NCBI GenBank assembly: GCA_030867875.1
Contig: JAOWCC010001589.1
Span: 71,881,537 to 71,945,536, forward strand
Length of the DNA: 64,000 bases
Source of the DNA: Actinernus sp. WN-2022
Taxonomy: Eukaryota; Cnidaria; Anthozoa; Actiniaria; Actinernidae
Direction: 5' to 3'
Each line of letters begins with the position of its first letter. The stretch's first letter is position 1. The position numbers and the translations under genes are program-made. Shown in pieces: positions 45,841 through 55,245 of the stretch. The notes beneath the pieces are model-generated. The model was not told the DNA's origin and ran no database searches. It saw only the letters and a program-made list of their open reading frames with translations.

Positions 45841-46694
45841 GGAATCGATCCAGGAGTGTTAACAGCGCGACTGGTCTAGACAGCAAAAGCGCGGAGGTTG
45901 TATTCGCCAAACAAAAACCAGTTCAGGGAAGACAATATTGTGTATTATCCATGATTTTCTCTTTTTTTGTGTGGAAGAATTAAACTGTTTGGAGGCCTTT
46001 CATAGCCGCCTTCGAAAAATGTTTAGGTCGCATTATAATTATAATTTTTGTGTCAATGAAATCGACACGCCGGACTAAGCTTCATAGAATTGAACTACTG
46101 ACTCACATCACGAAAGGTTTGACTTGAAATTCGGGGAAAATGCCGGAGGAAATGACTGTCAAAGGCAAAATATAAAGATAAACATATGTATTTTATACTT
46201 AGCTGTCAAAGCAAAAAAATAAAACGTGATATATAAACGAAACGGGTCGTAATTGTTGTGGCGGGAAAAATATAATTCAACCGTAAATGTGATCCGATCC
46301 GATCCGGTCCGATCCGATCCGGTCCGATCCGATCCGATTCGATCCGATCCGATCCGATCCAGGTTTTGTTGGTGCCGAACAAAATGGTATTAATTTACAT
46401 AGTTTATATTTCATTCCTATAAATAATCATTCGCACCGCGGTTAACGTTATACAATAAGCGCTTATTAAAACCACATGACAGACTTTTATAATAATAGTG
46501 TGACTTCTGTTTGTCCGGTGGACAGCAGCAAACAGTGCATATTTGTAAACAAACTACTTGATATCGTTTCCAACTCGGACCAGCAGAGCTTGGGCCCCGA
46601 GTGCCTCCTGAATTAACATTTTAGCGTAGCGTAGAGTTAAGAATACAGGATTGCAGATCAGTGCTAGATGGGCGGTGAACGTACGAGAACTGCT

Positions 46695-47452
46695 ATTTTC
46701 TAGCAACCTCGTGACCAGGGTCTTCTTGGTCAGATCCAAGATGGCGGCTACTCCGAGAGAAGACCCTGGTAAACCCTGAACTGTCACGTATTCTGATTGG
46801 CTCTTCGATTATGAACAAGGATTGTTCTAACGATGTTTTTTATTGGCCAAGCGGTCTGAGTCCAGAGACATGAATTTGTATATAGATTCGATTGCTCAAA
46901 TTTTATCAAAACGATTTTAAATAATCTTAAAACACGTTGTGTAGGTAGAGCAATAGATGAAGTGCATTACTGGGTAGTTTTCTGTTAAGTTTCATCAGTG
47001 AGAAAGCCAGGAGAAGCCGTTAAATCTGAACATGTGCTATCGATCTCTTCGCTTCAACGCTAACAGAAAATGAACGGCTTTTTAGAATTCTCTTCTAGCT
47101 TAGATACATCCTGGTAGCTTTGTGATACTCTTCCACTGTTTCTTTATCCAAGTAAACTCCATTTCGAACTGTTTAGTAGACCTGTTTTCACTTCGTCGTT
47201 CGCCGCGTGGAAATACCGTTAATCCCATCTCGCTCACTCCGGATTGGGATACCTATGGTTTGTAGGCACGTGTTAACATTTCCATATTTAGCTTGGCCGC
47301 CATATTGGATGCCCACATCACGTGATTAAAATCTCCAGGATTTCTGGAGATTTTGGGTCACGTGATTCAACGTTTACCAGGGTCTTCTCTCGGAGTAGCC
47401 GCCATCTTGGATCTGACCGAGAAGACCCTGGTCACGAGGTTGATTTTCTAGC
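46695..47452. mobile_element. Element F, 738 bp, with a 10-bp target duplication
   Basis: attttctagc flanks both sides (46695-46704 and 47443-47452). The ends (46705-47442) are inverted repeats of about 70 bp containing 'gaccagggtcttc', 'agatggcggctactccgag' and 'gaagaccctggt'. Each arm is itself partly self-complementary. No coding frame is apparent. The long duplication again suits Mutator-like insertion. Confidence 0.75.
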
Positions 47453-47689
47453 TATATTGTAAAAATTAAACATCCATAGGTTTCCCGGCTTTTTCGTGTC
47501 CTAACGTATACAAATAACGTGGATAAGACGGTATAAACTGCAGGTTTCTAGGTTTAGAGAAATAGATAGAATCCACAGGCAGCTGGAATAATTACAACTA
47601 CTCAGAGTTTATTGGTTTCTTTTACTTGATACAGTATGACGTCGTTACCACGAGACCTGCAGTCTCCTTCCCAGAATTATTTTCGGCAG

Positions 47690-48446
47690 TGTCAAATGCC
47701 CCACCATATGCCCCGTGGTAGAATAATGCCCGACCCCCGGGCCGATATAACTCAGTAAAGGTTACAAATGCCCCACTTCCTGGATCTCAAAGTATGCAAA
47801 TGCCCCACCATATCCCGGGAGGGGGATGGGCATTGCTGGAATTGACTGATGCATTACGAGCTGCGACCTTTGAGCTGACGGTTTCCCAAGTGACTTCCAG
47901 AGCCAGTGCGTTTACTGACAGTGTCTTCACCCGAAAACTAACTCTCTTACTGCTTCTTTGTGTGAATCCTTGAATTCTTCGAAACCAAACGTTTCCAGAG
48001 CAAATTTAAACGCATTTTCGAACAGCAATCGAAATGTAAATTATGCAAATCAATTTAGCGACAGGATTTGAGTGGCAAGTTTGTGATTGGCTAAAACCCG
48101 ACAATGTCTCAGCTCGCGCGCCCAGCCGTGAGTGGGGAGAGGATCGCGGGCTCACCGAAACCCCCACGGCTGGAAACCGAGCCTACCAAAAACACGGTTG
48201 AAAATATTTTAGTGTTGGCCTACCGATCACGGTGTTTGCGTTAGTATGTATTGACCGAGAGTAAAATGAAACAAGAGCCCAATCTGGGCTTTCACTCGGG
48301 CCACATGAGATTGAAGATGAAATACACTTTCATTTGAAATCCTCTTAGTAATAACCAAAGGGAAGAATTATTAGCTGAATTTAGCAGTCTTTAGGAGTTA
48401 AGTGGCCGGTAGCGCGGTGACTTTCATTCTCTGCTCCCCCAGTACA
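47690..48446. other. Non-coding stretch with small dispersed repeats
   Basis: 'atgccccac' words (47690-47825) belong to the border of the nest. 48134-48187 is half of the foldback at 30471. 48274-48436 is the inverted partner of 23566-23711. No gene is supported. Confidence 0.5.
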
Positions 48447-49230
48447 TTACCCTAGGTTCCAGAGGCTCGAAAGAGTGTTAAGAGGGGCCTGGGGAAGAAA
48501 GTAATTTGAACGAGCCTCTGGCCTCGCGAAGCACGAATCTCACTTTCAATAGTACAGAATCTGTACTCTTAATTTGATTGGTCAATGACGCTAACAGGGT
48601 CGCGATTGGTTGGATTTAGCAAACGGGTTCTCTAGTTTGAAAACCGGTTTTCTCTACTAATAAGAGACAGACAAAATCAAAATGGTGAGCGAAGTCAAAG
48701 AAGCAAACTTTATGCGAGAGTGCAGGAATGCAATTCCTTCTGCTTTAAAAGCATTTCCCAACGTCAAGGAATTATCAGTGCAAGAAGAAGCTATCATAAG
48801 CTTCATAAAGCGAAGAGATGTTCTGGCTGTGCTTCCCACGCGCCAGTCTTGAACAAACTTCTTTGTCGGTTGGCAGAGCTCAATGCCAGATCTTTAAACC
48901 TCTGAAGATCACCCATTGACCTCTCCGCAGCTTCTCCTCTCTTACGCTTTGAACGGATGATTTTCGAGAGCACATCTTCCTGGACTACGGAAATATTCAA
49001 AACACCGGAAAGTCTCTCGCCAAGCTCTGGGATCCATCTGTTTTGACATTTCACCTTCTCGCTTCAGTGCTCCACGTGAAAGTTCGTAATCAAAACAAGG
49101 AAACCGGTTTGATGAGGTATTTTAATCCCTCATTAGCATACTCAACATGAAAGTGAGATTAACAGCTCGCGAGCCCAGCCTCAAGTTCTCGTCGCTTCGC
49201 TTCGCTCCTCGAACTCGAACCCCTGGTAAC
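48447..49230. mobile_element. Deletion-derivative element carrying a RecQ fragment
   Basis: Imperfect inverted ends are visible: 'gcctctggcctcgcga' plus 'aatctcactttca' at the left and 'tgaaagtgagatt' plus 'ctcgcgagcccagcctc' at the right. Between them lie a plus-strand fragment at 48682-48852 and a converging minus-strand fragment at 49054-48803. This is what a large internal deletion of a longer two-gene element would leave. Confidence 0.5.
48682..48852 (+). pseudogene. RecQ-like helicase N-terminal fragment
   Basis: The 56-codon frame contains ELSVQEEAIISFIKRRDVLA and ends VLPTRQS. The pattern 'K.LQ.EAI..F..+DVLAVLPTG.GKS' is that of the motif 0 and Walker A entry of RecQ/DEAD-type helicases. 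The sequence breaks exactly where the Walker A glycine-lysine should follow. The partner minus-strand frame (49054-48803: GERLSGVLNISVVQEDVLSK, then ALSSANRQRSLFK) is unrecognised. Confidence 0.5.
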
Positions 49231-50629
49231 TACTAGTATATATGTAATTTAATAGTGTTTTTTTTCTCGTATGTTGACCTTTTAATTTAAACACTACTTA
49301 TTCGTTTAACACTGCATTTGAGCAGGCATATATTCATTGTTTTGAACCACGTTACAAATCAAGGTCATTAAAGCAGCGAGAGAGTTCTTATTGCGGTCTA
49401 ACAATCCTCGTGAAGAATCTCAAGAATTCAGTCTCTTCCGGTTTGAATTTGACTCATGTGTATGTTGCTTTTAGAGTTTCAAGGATATGTTGATCCAAAA
49501 CTACAGGCTCTTGGGGTTTTTCATTGACTTGTGAGCTTGCAGGCTCTGCAATTTGTTTCGTTTTCTCAGTATAACATAAAGTGTTGAACATGTTCATGTT
49601 CTCAAGCATGTCGCGCGTGACCTGTTTCTTCATTCATTAAGTTCTCTACTTTCATCTGTAATCTGGGAAACTCAATCTTTGCCCCTGCCTTGGCACATAA
49701 CTATTCCTGTTGTTAAGTAGACGTGGATGATTATAAGTAAAATCCTTCGACAGCTTGTACCGTTTCCGCTAGGTCAATATCCTCGCTGGAACGAAATAAC
49801 TGGATCTCAATACTCTCTGATCCAACTTACGGTAAATTTAAATCTCTGACAGTTTTTAAGAGACTCCTAATATTGGTCTTGAAGTGCCTACACCCAAAAT
49901 AAGATGTTCTCCTCGGATGTTTTAAATGCAGCCGATGGCTTATAGATTCCAATATCTATTTCTTCGAATTTTAGCTTTCCGGATCCTGGCCCCTACACTG
50001 GCTTCAGGTCGTCGTACGTGTCGTATATAAAATCACTGGCCATCTGGGTAAAAAACGCGGTCCTTCGGCTCCGACAATAGCGCCAGTTGAAATATCCTGA
50101 GCCTGTTGGAAGGCTTTCGCACGAGTGAAGTTAAATAAAACATTAAACTGGCTTACATTTCAGAGATGAGACTCCAAATTAGAGAGAAAGTTCCTCGCGG
50201 GTCCTCCGCCATCTTGCTTTACTGTATTAAATTATGTAAATAAATTAACCTGGCGTTGTTGCGTGACCAGCACAGTGCAATCTGATTGGTGTGAATTTGA
50301 CCTTTAACGCATACGCAGAAATTTTGCGACACCCACCAAAGAATAATAATTACGGCTTGCATTTTAAGACTCGGTGCTGCCACAGGCAGCCCGAGTAATG
50401 ATGAAATGTGGCATAAAACCTACGAAACGTACTGTTAGCGTCAACAATTAATGCTTGTGCAGAAATTTTGTTACACCGAACAAACAAAAAATGCCTGCAG
50501 ATTTAGACTCGTGCCTGCCACCGGCAGCCCGAGTAATAATATGTAGGACAATTTTCCAAGACTCACTCAATGTCATAAACATATTTTATTACAATAAATT
50601 TAAACTGTTATATCCATTATTAAAGGTTG
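49231..50629. other. Non-coding stretch, no supported gene
   Basis: Two diverged direct repeats (around 50355-50400 and 50490-50535) share 'gactcg' and 'ggcagcccgagtaat'. No gene or well-bounded element was found. Confidence 0.4.
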
Positions 50630-50631
50630 TA

Positions 50632-51233
50632 TTAAAGTGCCCCTACGATCAAATTTTGACATATCAATGTTTTTGCATATTCATAAAGTAGAGTTCATAT
50701 ATTATTACCAGTTCAAATTGTTTTTCGATACAACGACAGGAAGTCTTATTTTTTTAGCTCCGAATATTGAATCTACACGTCCGCCATTACTGGAAGCCGT
50801 GCCCTTTGTTCAGCTTTAAACAAAGGTTTATTCACCGGAAATGATGTCATACACTTAACGCTCGCCTGCAGAACACAACGCCTGGAGGCATATTTCTACT
50901 AAAAACGTCTTCACGTACATAAGAAGAAAGTTATATTCATCTTTGCGAGGTTGGCTACTTTTTTATGCACGCTATTTCGCGCCACGAGGTTGTCGTGTTA
51001 AGTGTATGACATCACTTCCGGTGAATAAACCTTTGTCTAAAGCTGAACAAAGGGCACGGCTTCCAGCAATGGCGGACAGGATTTTACCGGTAAACTCTCC
51101 TAAAATTTGTGGTTTAAGATGCCCATTTGGGAATATTTTTTACTATTTCGGATATTTCTAATACTGATTGACCTATAGACACTGAAAAAGTAGCAAATCG
51201 AAATGGTAAATTTTCGTCGTAGTGGCACTTTAA
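50632..51233. mobile_element. TTAA-flanked MITE, about 600 bp, with long inner palindrome
   Basis: TTAA at 50632 and 51230. The outer ends agtgcccctacga and the inverse of 'tcgtagtggcact' match. Inside, 50772-50858 and 50998-51078 are near-perfect inverted copies of about 80 bp ('caccggaaatgatgtcatac' and inverse). Confidence 0.75.
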
Positions 51234-51574
51234 CTGCCCTCTACAGTAAAATGGATTAATTAAATCTGTATAATTTATGTAAAAATGGCACTTGAGTGTA
51301 CTGTTAGCAATTCAGTGTTTTTTAAATAAAGTGGAGAGTAAAAATAGCCACACAAAATAAACCCAAGATAATGTGTCAAGTATCCACCTGAACAGAATTT
51401 CTTCTGACCAAACAGATAGCTTACAGCTTTTCAATGGTCATCCCCCTAACACCAGGTTGAAACGTTTTCATCATAACTTCAGTCACTTTACCACCATTAC
51501 TGTGAAAATGCTCATATTTATAATATTCAAAGGCACTATTTTACCTCTTCAAAATGATACTCTTAAATCCAACC

Positions 51575-51877
51575 TTAAAAAAGGGGGCTATGTCATGGTA
51601 CTGCGCATGCATGTATCCAGTAATCGCTCGTGGTAGCTGTCAATCTGATACAAACAGTTAAACTTCCCTCCCTCAATGCTTGATTGAAAAGATTTTCAAT
51701 ATTTTCCCTGGAGACTGTTTATATACACTGTTTGTTAGTCATTTTTGCATATTTGCTTTGATTTTTAGCATCCAAATGGCCGAGAGGTGTGTTAGTTCAT
51801 ATCAATATCTGTGGAAATAGCTGTTACTGGCCCAGAACGCAAATGTAAAGTCTATTACCGTGACACAGCCCCTTTAA
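51575..51877. mobile_element. Complete TTAA MITE, about 300 bp
   Basis: TTAA at 51575-51578 and 51874-51877. The ends are 'aagggggctatgtcatgg' and the inverse of 'ccgtgacacagcccct'. Same family as 12594 and 18998-20504. It lies downstream of MRPS10. Confidence 0.7.
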
Positions 51878-52106
51878 TACATGTACCATACCCAACAAAA
51901 AAATTACATCTAACCTGAAAACAGAATGCCAAAAAAATAAAACCAGTGGTAAAAACAAAACCATAACATATACATTGCCTATAATTAAGCCACATTACCA
52001 TTAAAACAAATTGTCATGAAGTGCATTTTCAGAAACCCAACGTGTACAACACGATTTTACCATTTTAACAATAAATTATTACAGACTATTTCAGAAGTCT
52101 TTAGTA

Positions 52107-52301
52107 TCAGGAAGTTGCTTCTGTGTTTATGTTTCCCCCTTCCTGTGTTCTAAGGAAATCGAGGGCAGCTTGTGGTGGTTCTAGGTAATCTGGCATGAAT
52201 TCCAATGCAGTCTGCTCCACACTCATGCTTACTCCTTCTGGTACATTACGCTGGATATACTCCAGGAAAACGTCTGCCGTCTCTGATGTTAAGTTTCTTA
52301 G
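52107..52301 (-). CDS. MRPS10: MRPS10 exon 5 (last coding exon)
   Basis: An acceptor (ttctcag) precedes 52301; the exon has 64 codons plus stop at 52107-52109. It reads LRNLTSETADVFLEYIQRNV and then PEGVSMSV, the very characteristic C-terminal segment of mitochondrial uS10m in animals (LTGxTADxYLEYIQRNLPEGVAM). The last 25 residues are variable. In the mitoribosome uS10m sits in the head of the small subunit. This exon completes a predicted protein of about 209 residues, similar to the roughly 200 usual for the animal protein. Confidence 0.92.
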   Translation of the reverse strand, partial: LRNLTSETADVFLEYIQRNVPEGVSMSVEQTALEFMPDYLEPPQAALDFLRTQEGGNINTEATS

Positions 52302-52420
52302 CTGAGAATAAGAAAAGGTTGAAAGTGAGGTTAAGATTAGTTCAATATTACTGTTACAAGATAAATTATTTTTGTTGTGAAATTCGTACCAGTATCTTAT
52401 CAGCTGGATTGAAACTTTAC

Positions 52421-52529
52421 CTGCAAGAGCCGTCCGTGTGTCCTTATTTCATACTGAGATCTGTGTTTCTTATAGATATGTGGAGATTTAAGTAAGGTAT
52501 ATCTTTCTTTTCTTGTTGGAAGGAGAATT
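52421..52529 (-). CDS. MRPS10: MRPS10 exon 4
   Basis: Acceptor ctattttag before 52529, donor gtaaag after 52421. One leading base completes the codon split with exon 3 (phase 2), then 36 codons read [20 protein letters not shown] and [16 protein letters not shown]. LPTxxxRxTxLxSPHxxKxxRxQxExRTH is the core signature of ribosomal protein S10/uS10, including the loop that contacts the small-subunit rRNA. It joins exon 5 in phase 0. Confidence 0.95.
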
Positions 52530-52620
52530 CTAAAATAGACAATAAAATGATATGTATGACTGTACAAACACGCCATCATAATAATAAAATGTAAATGATA
52601 CAAGATCTAAGATGTTTTAC

Positions 52621-52757
52621 CTTCCAGATATGTCTATGTTCAGTATGTTGGCTGCTCTAGTGACAAAATGTGTGTAGCTTTTGAGTACAGCTTCGTCACT
52701 GCCTTTGACTTTGACATTAACCAGTGAGTACAGGATGTCATTAGAATATTCATCTCC
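52621..52757 (-). CDS. MRPS10: MRPS10 exon 3
   Basis: Acceptor cttgatag before 52757, donor gtaaaac after 52621, 137 bp. It reads GDEYSNDILYSLVNVKVKGS, DEAVLKSYTHFV and AANILNIDISG, the first beta strand and helix of the S10 fold (VxVxGxDxxVLxSYxxFVxxAAxxL). It ends in phase 2 and joins exon 4. Confidence 0.93.
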
Positions 52758-52885
52758 CTATCAAGCAAGAATATATGGAATTCAAACTATAAGTAATATG
52801 GAATTAAAAAGGCAATGGCCAGACTTGTAAAGTACACAGTCAAGCCTGTATACATTTTATTGAATTGGCCAACTCAACTGGGAAT

Positions 52886-53259
52886 CCTGTTTACATGAAG
52901 TGAGATTGACCCTAGCACTAGGTCTATCTTCATTGTATTGTAATCTCTCAAGACTCTTTTCGAAATAATTATACAATACCCTGGATCATTAATAATTCAT
53001 TTTTTCAGATTTTCATACAAACCTTCTAAAAACCCGAAATATAAAAAAAATTACAATTTTCAACCAAAAATCATCCATAGAACGACTCTACATACACCTG
53101 CACTATAATGGAGAATTTAGCACAATTTTCAAACTTGTGATCTTTTGAAATGGCAGGGTATTCGATACAGTTGTACCCTCTTTTCATATTAACAACAATA
53201 TAATGCTGCTGGCCCTAACACTAGGGTCAACCTCCCATCATGTATATTATGTAAACAGG
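52886..53259. mobile_element. MITE in MRPS10 intron 2
   Basis: Inverted ends 'cctgtttacatgaagtgag' with 'ttgaccctag' and 'ctagggtcaa' with 'gtaaacagg'. About 370 bp, no coding capacity. Confidence 0.6.
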
Positions 53260-53561
53260 CCCTTAATTAAAAATGAATTATCAGCCTTATAATCACATTA
53301 ATGTATCAAAACAGATGGTACTTATATAATAATCATAACATTGTGGCATTTGATTTCCCCACAATAATTCTGGACAAAAATAGTCCAAGCCATTAAAACA
53401 TGCATCAAGCCTGAGCACAAAAAAATAATAGCTACCTGTGAGTGTGAGTATGACCCGACATGCCATTCTAACAAAATTACTTACAGTACACAAGTAACAT
53501 GGTTTTCATTTTACAAAAACTAAAGCATCACCGAAGCGATTCTACAATTAGATTATTTTAT

Positions 53562-53663
53562 ATTCTTTTTACAAGACTTATAATTATTCTTTGAATGTCC
53601 TTAACTCAAGACGTATTTCTCTTCAAAGAATATTGTTTTAATTATAAGTCTTGTAAAAAGAAT
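53562..53663. repeat. Foldback in MRPS10 intron 2, arms about 40 bp
   Basis: 'attctttttacaagactta' followed by 'taattattctttgaa' is repeated inverted, ending 'aagtcttgtaaaaagaat'. Confidence 0.7.
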
Positions 53664-53873
53664 CTAAAGAATCTTTAGAGTAAGTCATAACGCAAACACC
53701 TTAAAAAAAACTGTTTTCCGCAACAGCAGGTACAACTGTGCTGTCTCCATTGCCAGAAACAACAAACAAGGTGGTCTTGTAAATTATAAATCACCAAAAC
53801 AAGAAGAAATGAGGCAAGATGACAAGAATAGCAGATTTGGCACGTGCCGATGTGGTTTGCAATGCAAATTTAC

Positions 53874-53966
53874 CGTGGTTTCTGCTTGGGAAGAGAAATA
53901 CCGACTGCTGTATTGCCTCTGACAGTCCATCTTCAAGGTTGAATAATAAGTCGTCATCGCCACTAA
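53874..53966 (-). CDS. MRPS10: MRPS10 exon 2
   Basis: Acceptor attttccag before 53966, donor gtaaat after 53874. The 93-bp exon is 31 codons in phase 0 (VAMTTYYSTLKMDCQRQYSS and onwards). It belongs to the poorly conserved N-terminal extension, rich in S, T, Q and R with few acidic residues, as expected near a mitochondrial presequence. It is supported mainly by splice sites and phase. Confidence 0.8.
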
Positions 53967-54106
53967 CTGGAAAATATGTGGTAACAAGAAATAGATAGAA
54001 ACTTAAAACGGATTTTAATTCTTATGGCTATGCAATTATTAAACGTTGAGAAAAAATATTAATGTCTGATTCTCTTCGAAATAAAGAACGATAAAGTACA
54101 ACTTAC

Positions 54107-54202
54107 ATTTTCCCTGACAGGGTAAGCATTCTGAGACGTCAGAGTAGACGTTGACTTGGTTAATAGCTGGCAAATACGCCTTCCTGCGAAATTTAGAGCC
54201 AT
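54107..54202 (-). CDS. MRPS10: MRPS10 exon 1 with mitochondrial targeting start
   Basis: Starts MALNFAGRRICQLLTKSTST at 54202 and ends at donor gtaagt after 32 codons, phase 0. The N-terminus has arginines and lysines, hydroxylated residues and no acidic residue until the end, typical of a cleavable mitochondrial presequence. The start codon is 242 bp from the divergent DNAJC24 start. Confidence 0.85.
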
Positions 54203-54444
54203 TTTTCAACGGGATCCGGCGAACCGGCTACAACTGGCCTTGTGGTGTGGTGCAAGGGAGAGAACAGGTAACCGCGCCAGACCCAGTTTGGCTATTTTTA
54301 AGCTGCTTTCTGATTGGTTATCTATAACTTTGGCCAATCAGAAGACTTGTAGTTGTCATTGTGGTTACCAGGTCATCGCAGACAAGAGTTTTCAAAAATG
54401 GCGGATGGATTTGCAGTTCCATTATTTTAGGTTACAAGTTATAA
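54203..54444. promoter_or_regulatory. Shared divergent promoter region of MRPS10 and DNAJC24
   Basis: The two start codons face away across 242 bp, an arrangement common for housekeeping genes. The sequence tctgattgg (54309-54317) is matched by its inverse ccaatcaga (54334-54342): two CCAAT boxes in opposite orientation about 16 bp apart, candidate NF-Y sites serving both directions. A YY1-like word, aaaatggcgg (54395-54404), lies near the DNAJC24 side. No TATA box is evident at a useful position. Confidence 0.6.
54398..54430 (+). other. Ten-codon upstream ORF before DNAJC24
   Basis: ATG at 54398 (context aaaATGG) opens MADGFAVPLF and stops at 54430, 14 bp before the DNAJC24 start codon. If the transcript begins upstream it would have to be bypassed or reinitiated. 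The same ATGGCGG overlaps the YY1-like site, so it may instead mark the transcription start region. Confidence 0.45.
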
Positions 54445-54543
54445 ATGAACAAGACAGAAGAAAGTCACTATGATGTACTAGACGTATTATCGACGGCTTC
54501 ACATGAAGAGATCAAGAAAGCCTACCAACAACTCATATTAAAG
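54445..54543 (+). CDS. DNAJC24: DNAJC24 (DPH4) exon 1, start of J domain
   Basis: Begins MNKTEESHYDVLDVLSTASH and ends EEIKKAYQQLILK at donor gtacga, 33 codons, phase 0. YDVLxVxxxASxEEIKKAYxxLxLK is J-domain helices I and II. The next exon supplies the HPD motif. DNAJC24/DPH4 is the J-domain partner in the first step of diphthamide formation on elongation factor 2, where it is thought to support electron transfer and folding of the iron-sulfur enzyme DPH1-DPH2. Confidence 0.9.
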
Positions 54544-55106
54544 GTACGAACGACCCATCTGTTTAATATTTTTTATCCACTTCGAATTCGAGCCCATGCG
54601 GCCATGGCCAACATAAAAAATTCATCAAGGAATTAGGTTCACATCGATTTGTGCACTTTGAGAACGAGATTGTTTCACAAAAGCAGTACCTTCTACTCAG
54701 TTACATGTATTTTAAGACCCTGAGTGTTGACCCGGCCAGGGTTTCAACCCTGGGGGGAGGGGCGTGGGGTTCTTCAAGGAAAAATACCCTAAAAAATACC
54801 AAACCATGAAAAATTTCCCACCCTAAAATATGCCTCATGGTCTAAAAATCACCCTAAAAATGGATTTCACTAATTGACCAACCCCTAAAAAATGCCAGAT
54901 CGCTGATTTCAAACCCTAAAAAATACCACAATCACCCCTACCAGCTGAAACGGCCCCCGGGTTTGAACCTGTGACCTCCTTCACAACAGACTGGAGCTAA
55001 CCGGGAAGCAGCTACATATATTATGGGTGGCGGAGGGGGGCAGTTGCTTGGGGAAGCCCCACGCATTGACCCTCTGGCAACAACCCTGACAGTTATTCTA
55101 TACCAG

Positions 55107-55245
55107 GTTCACCCTGACAAGGTCAGCTCCTCATCATCACTGGAGGAACAAAACAAAGCAGCTGATGATTATCTTGCTATTAACAAAGCATGGAAGGTGC
55201 TTGGCAATGAAGAGAAGAGAGACCAGTATGACAAGGGTATCAGAG
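55107..55245 (+). CDS. DNAJC24: DNAJC24 exon 2: HPD motif and J-domain helices III-IV
   Basis: Acceptor ttctataccag, then VHPDKVSSSSSLEEQNKAAD, DYLAINKAWKVLGN and EEKRDQYDKGIR, ending in phase 1 at donor gttaag (139 bp). HPD at residues 35-37 is the Hsp70-stimulating tripeptide, and AWxVLxxxxKRxxYD is the helix III-IV signature. The donor gttaag is weak but gives the right phase. Confidence 0.92.

Larger units (their letters stand above)
41690..46386. mobile_element. Head-to-head pair of related transposons (A and B) inside one target duplication
   Basis: gaacaaaatg flanks the composite (41690-41699 and 46377-46386), a 10-bp duplication as in Mutator-like elements. A occupies about 41700-45120 and B about 45127-46376. 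All four ends read ggcaccaacaaaacctggat or its inverse and continue as GGATC repeats. B is an inverted, internally deleted version of A: 45127-45500 corresponds to the complement of 44070-45120, and 45841-46376 to the complement of 41700-42279. The pair meets at the 6-bp junction aataac (45121-45126). No transposase frame was recognised. Confidence 0.75.
41327..47857. mobile_element. Outer borders of a nested transposon cluster
   Basis: Around 41327 'gcatcagtca' plus 'ttccagcaatgccccc' appears and around 47822-47857 its inverse 'gggcattgctggaatt', 'gactgatgca'. Both borders are followed inwards by scattered 'atgcccca' words. They look like the ends of one older element into which the elements at 41700-46376 and 46705-47442 inserted. 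Only the ends are recognisable. Confidence 0.45.

Noticed and set aside
54945..55010. tRNA-like sequence on the minus strand (ggttcaaac)
   Set aside because: Stems do not pair well; probably chance or an old SINE trace in DNAJC24 intron 1.
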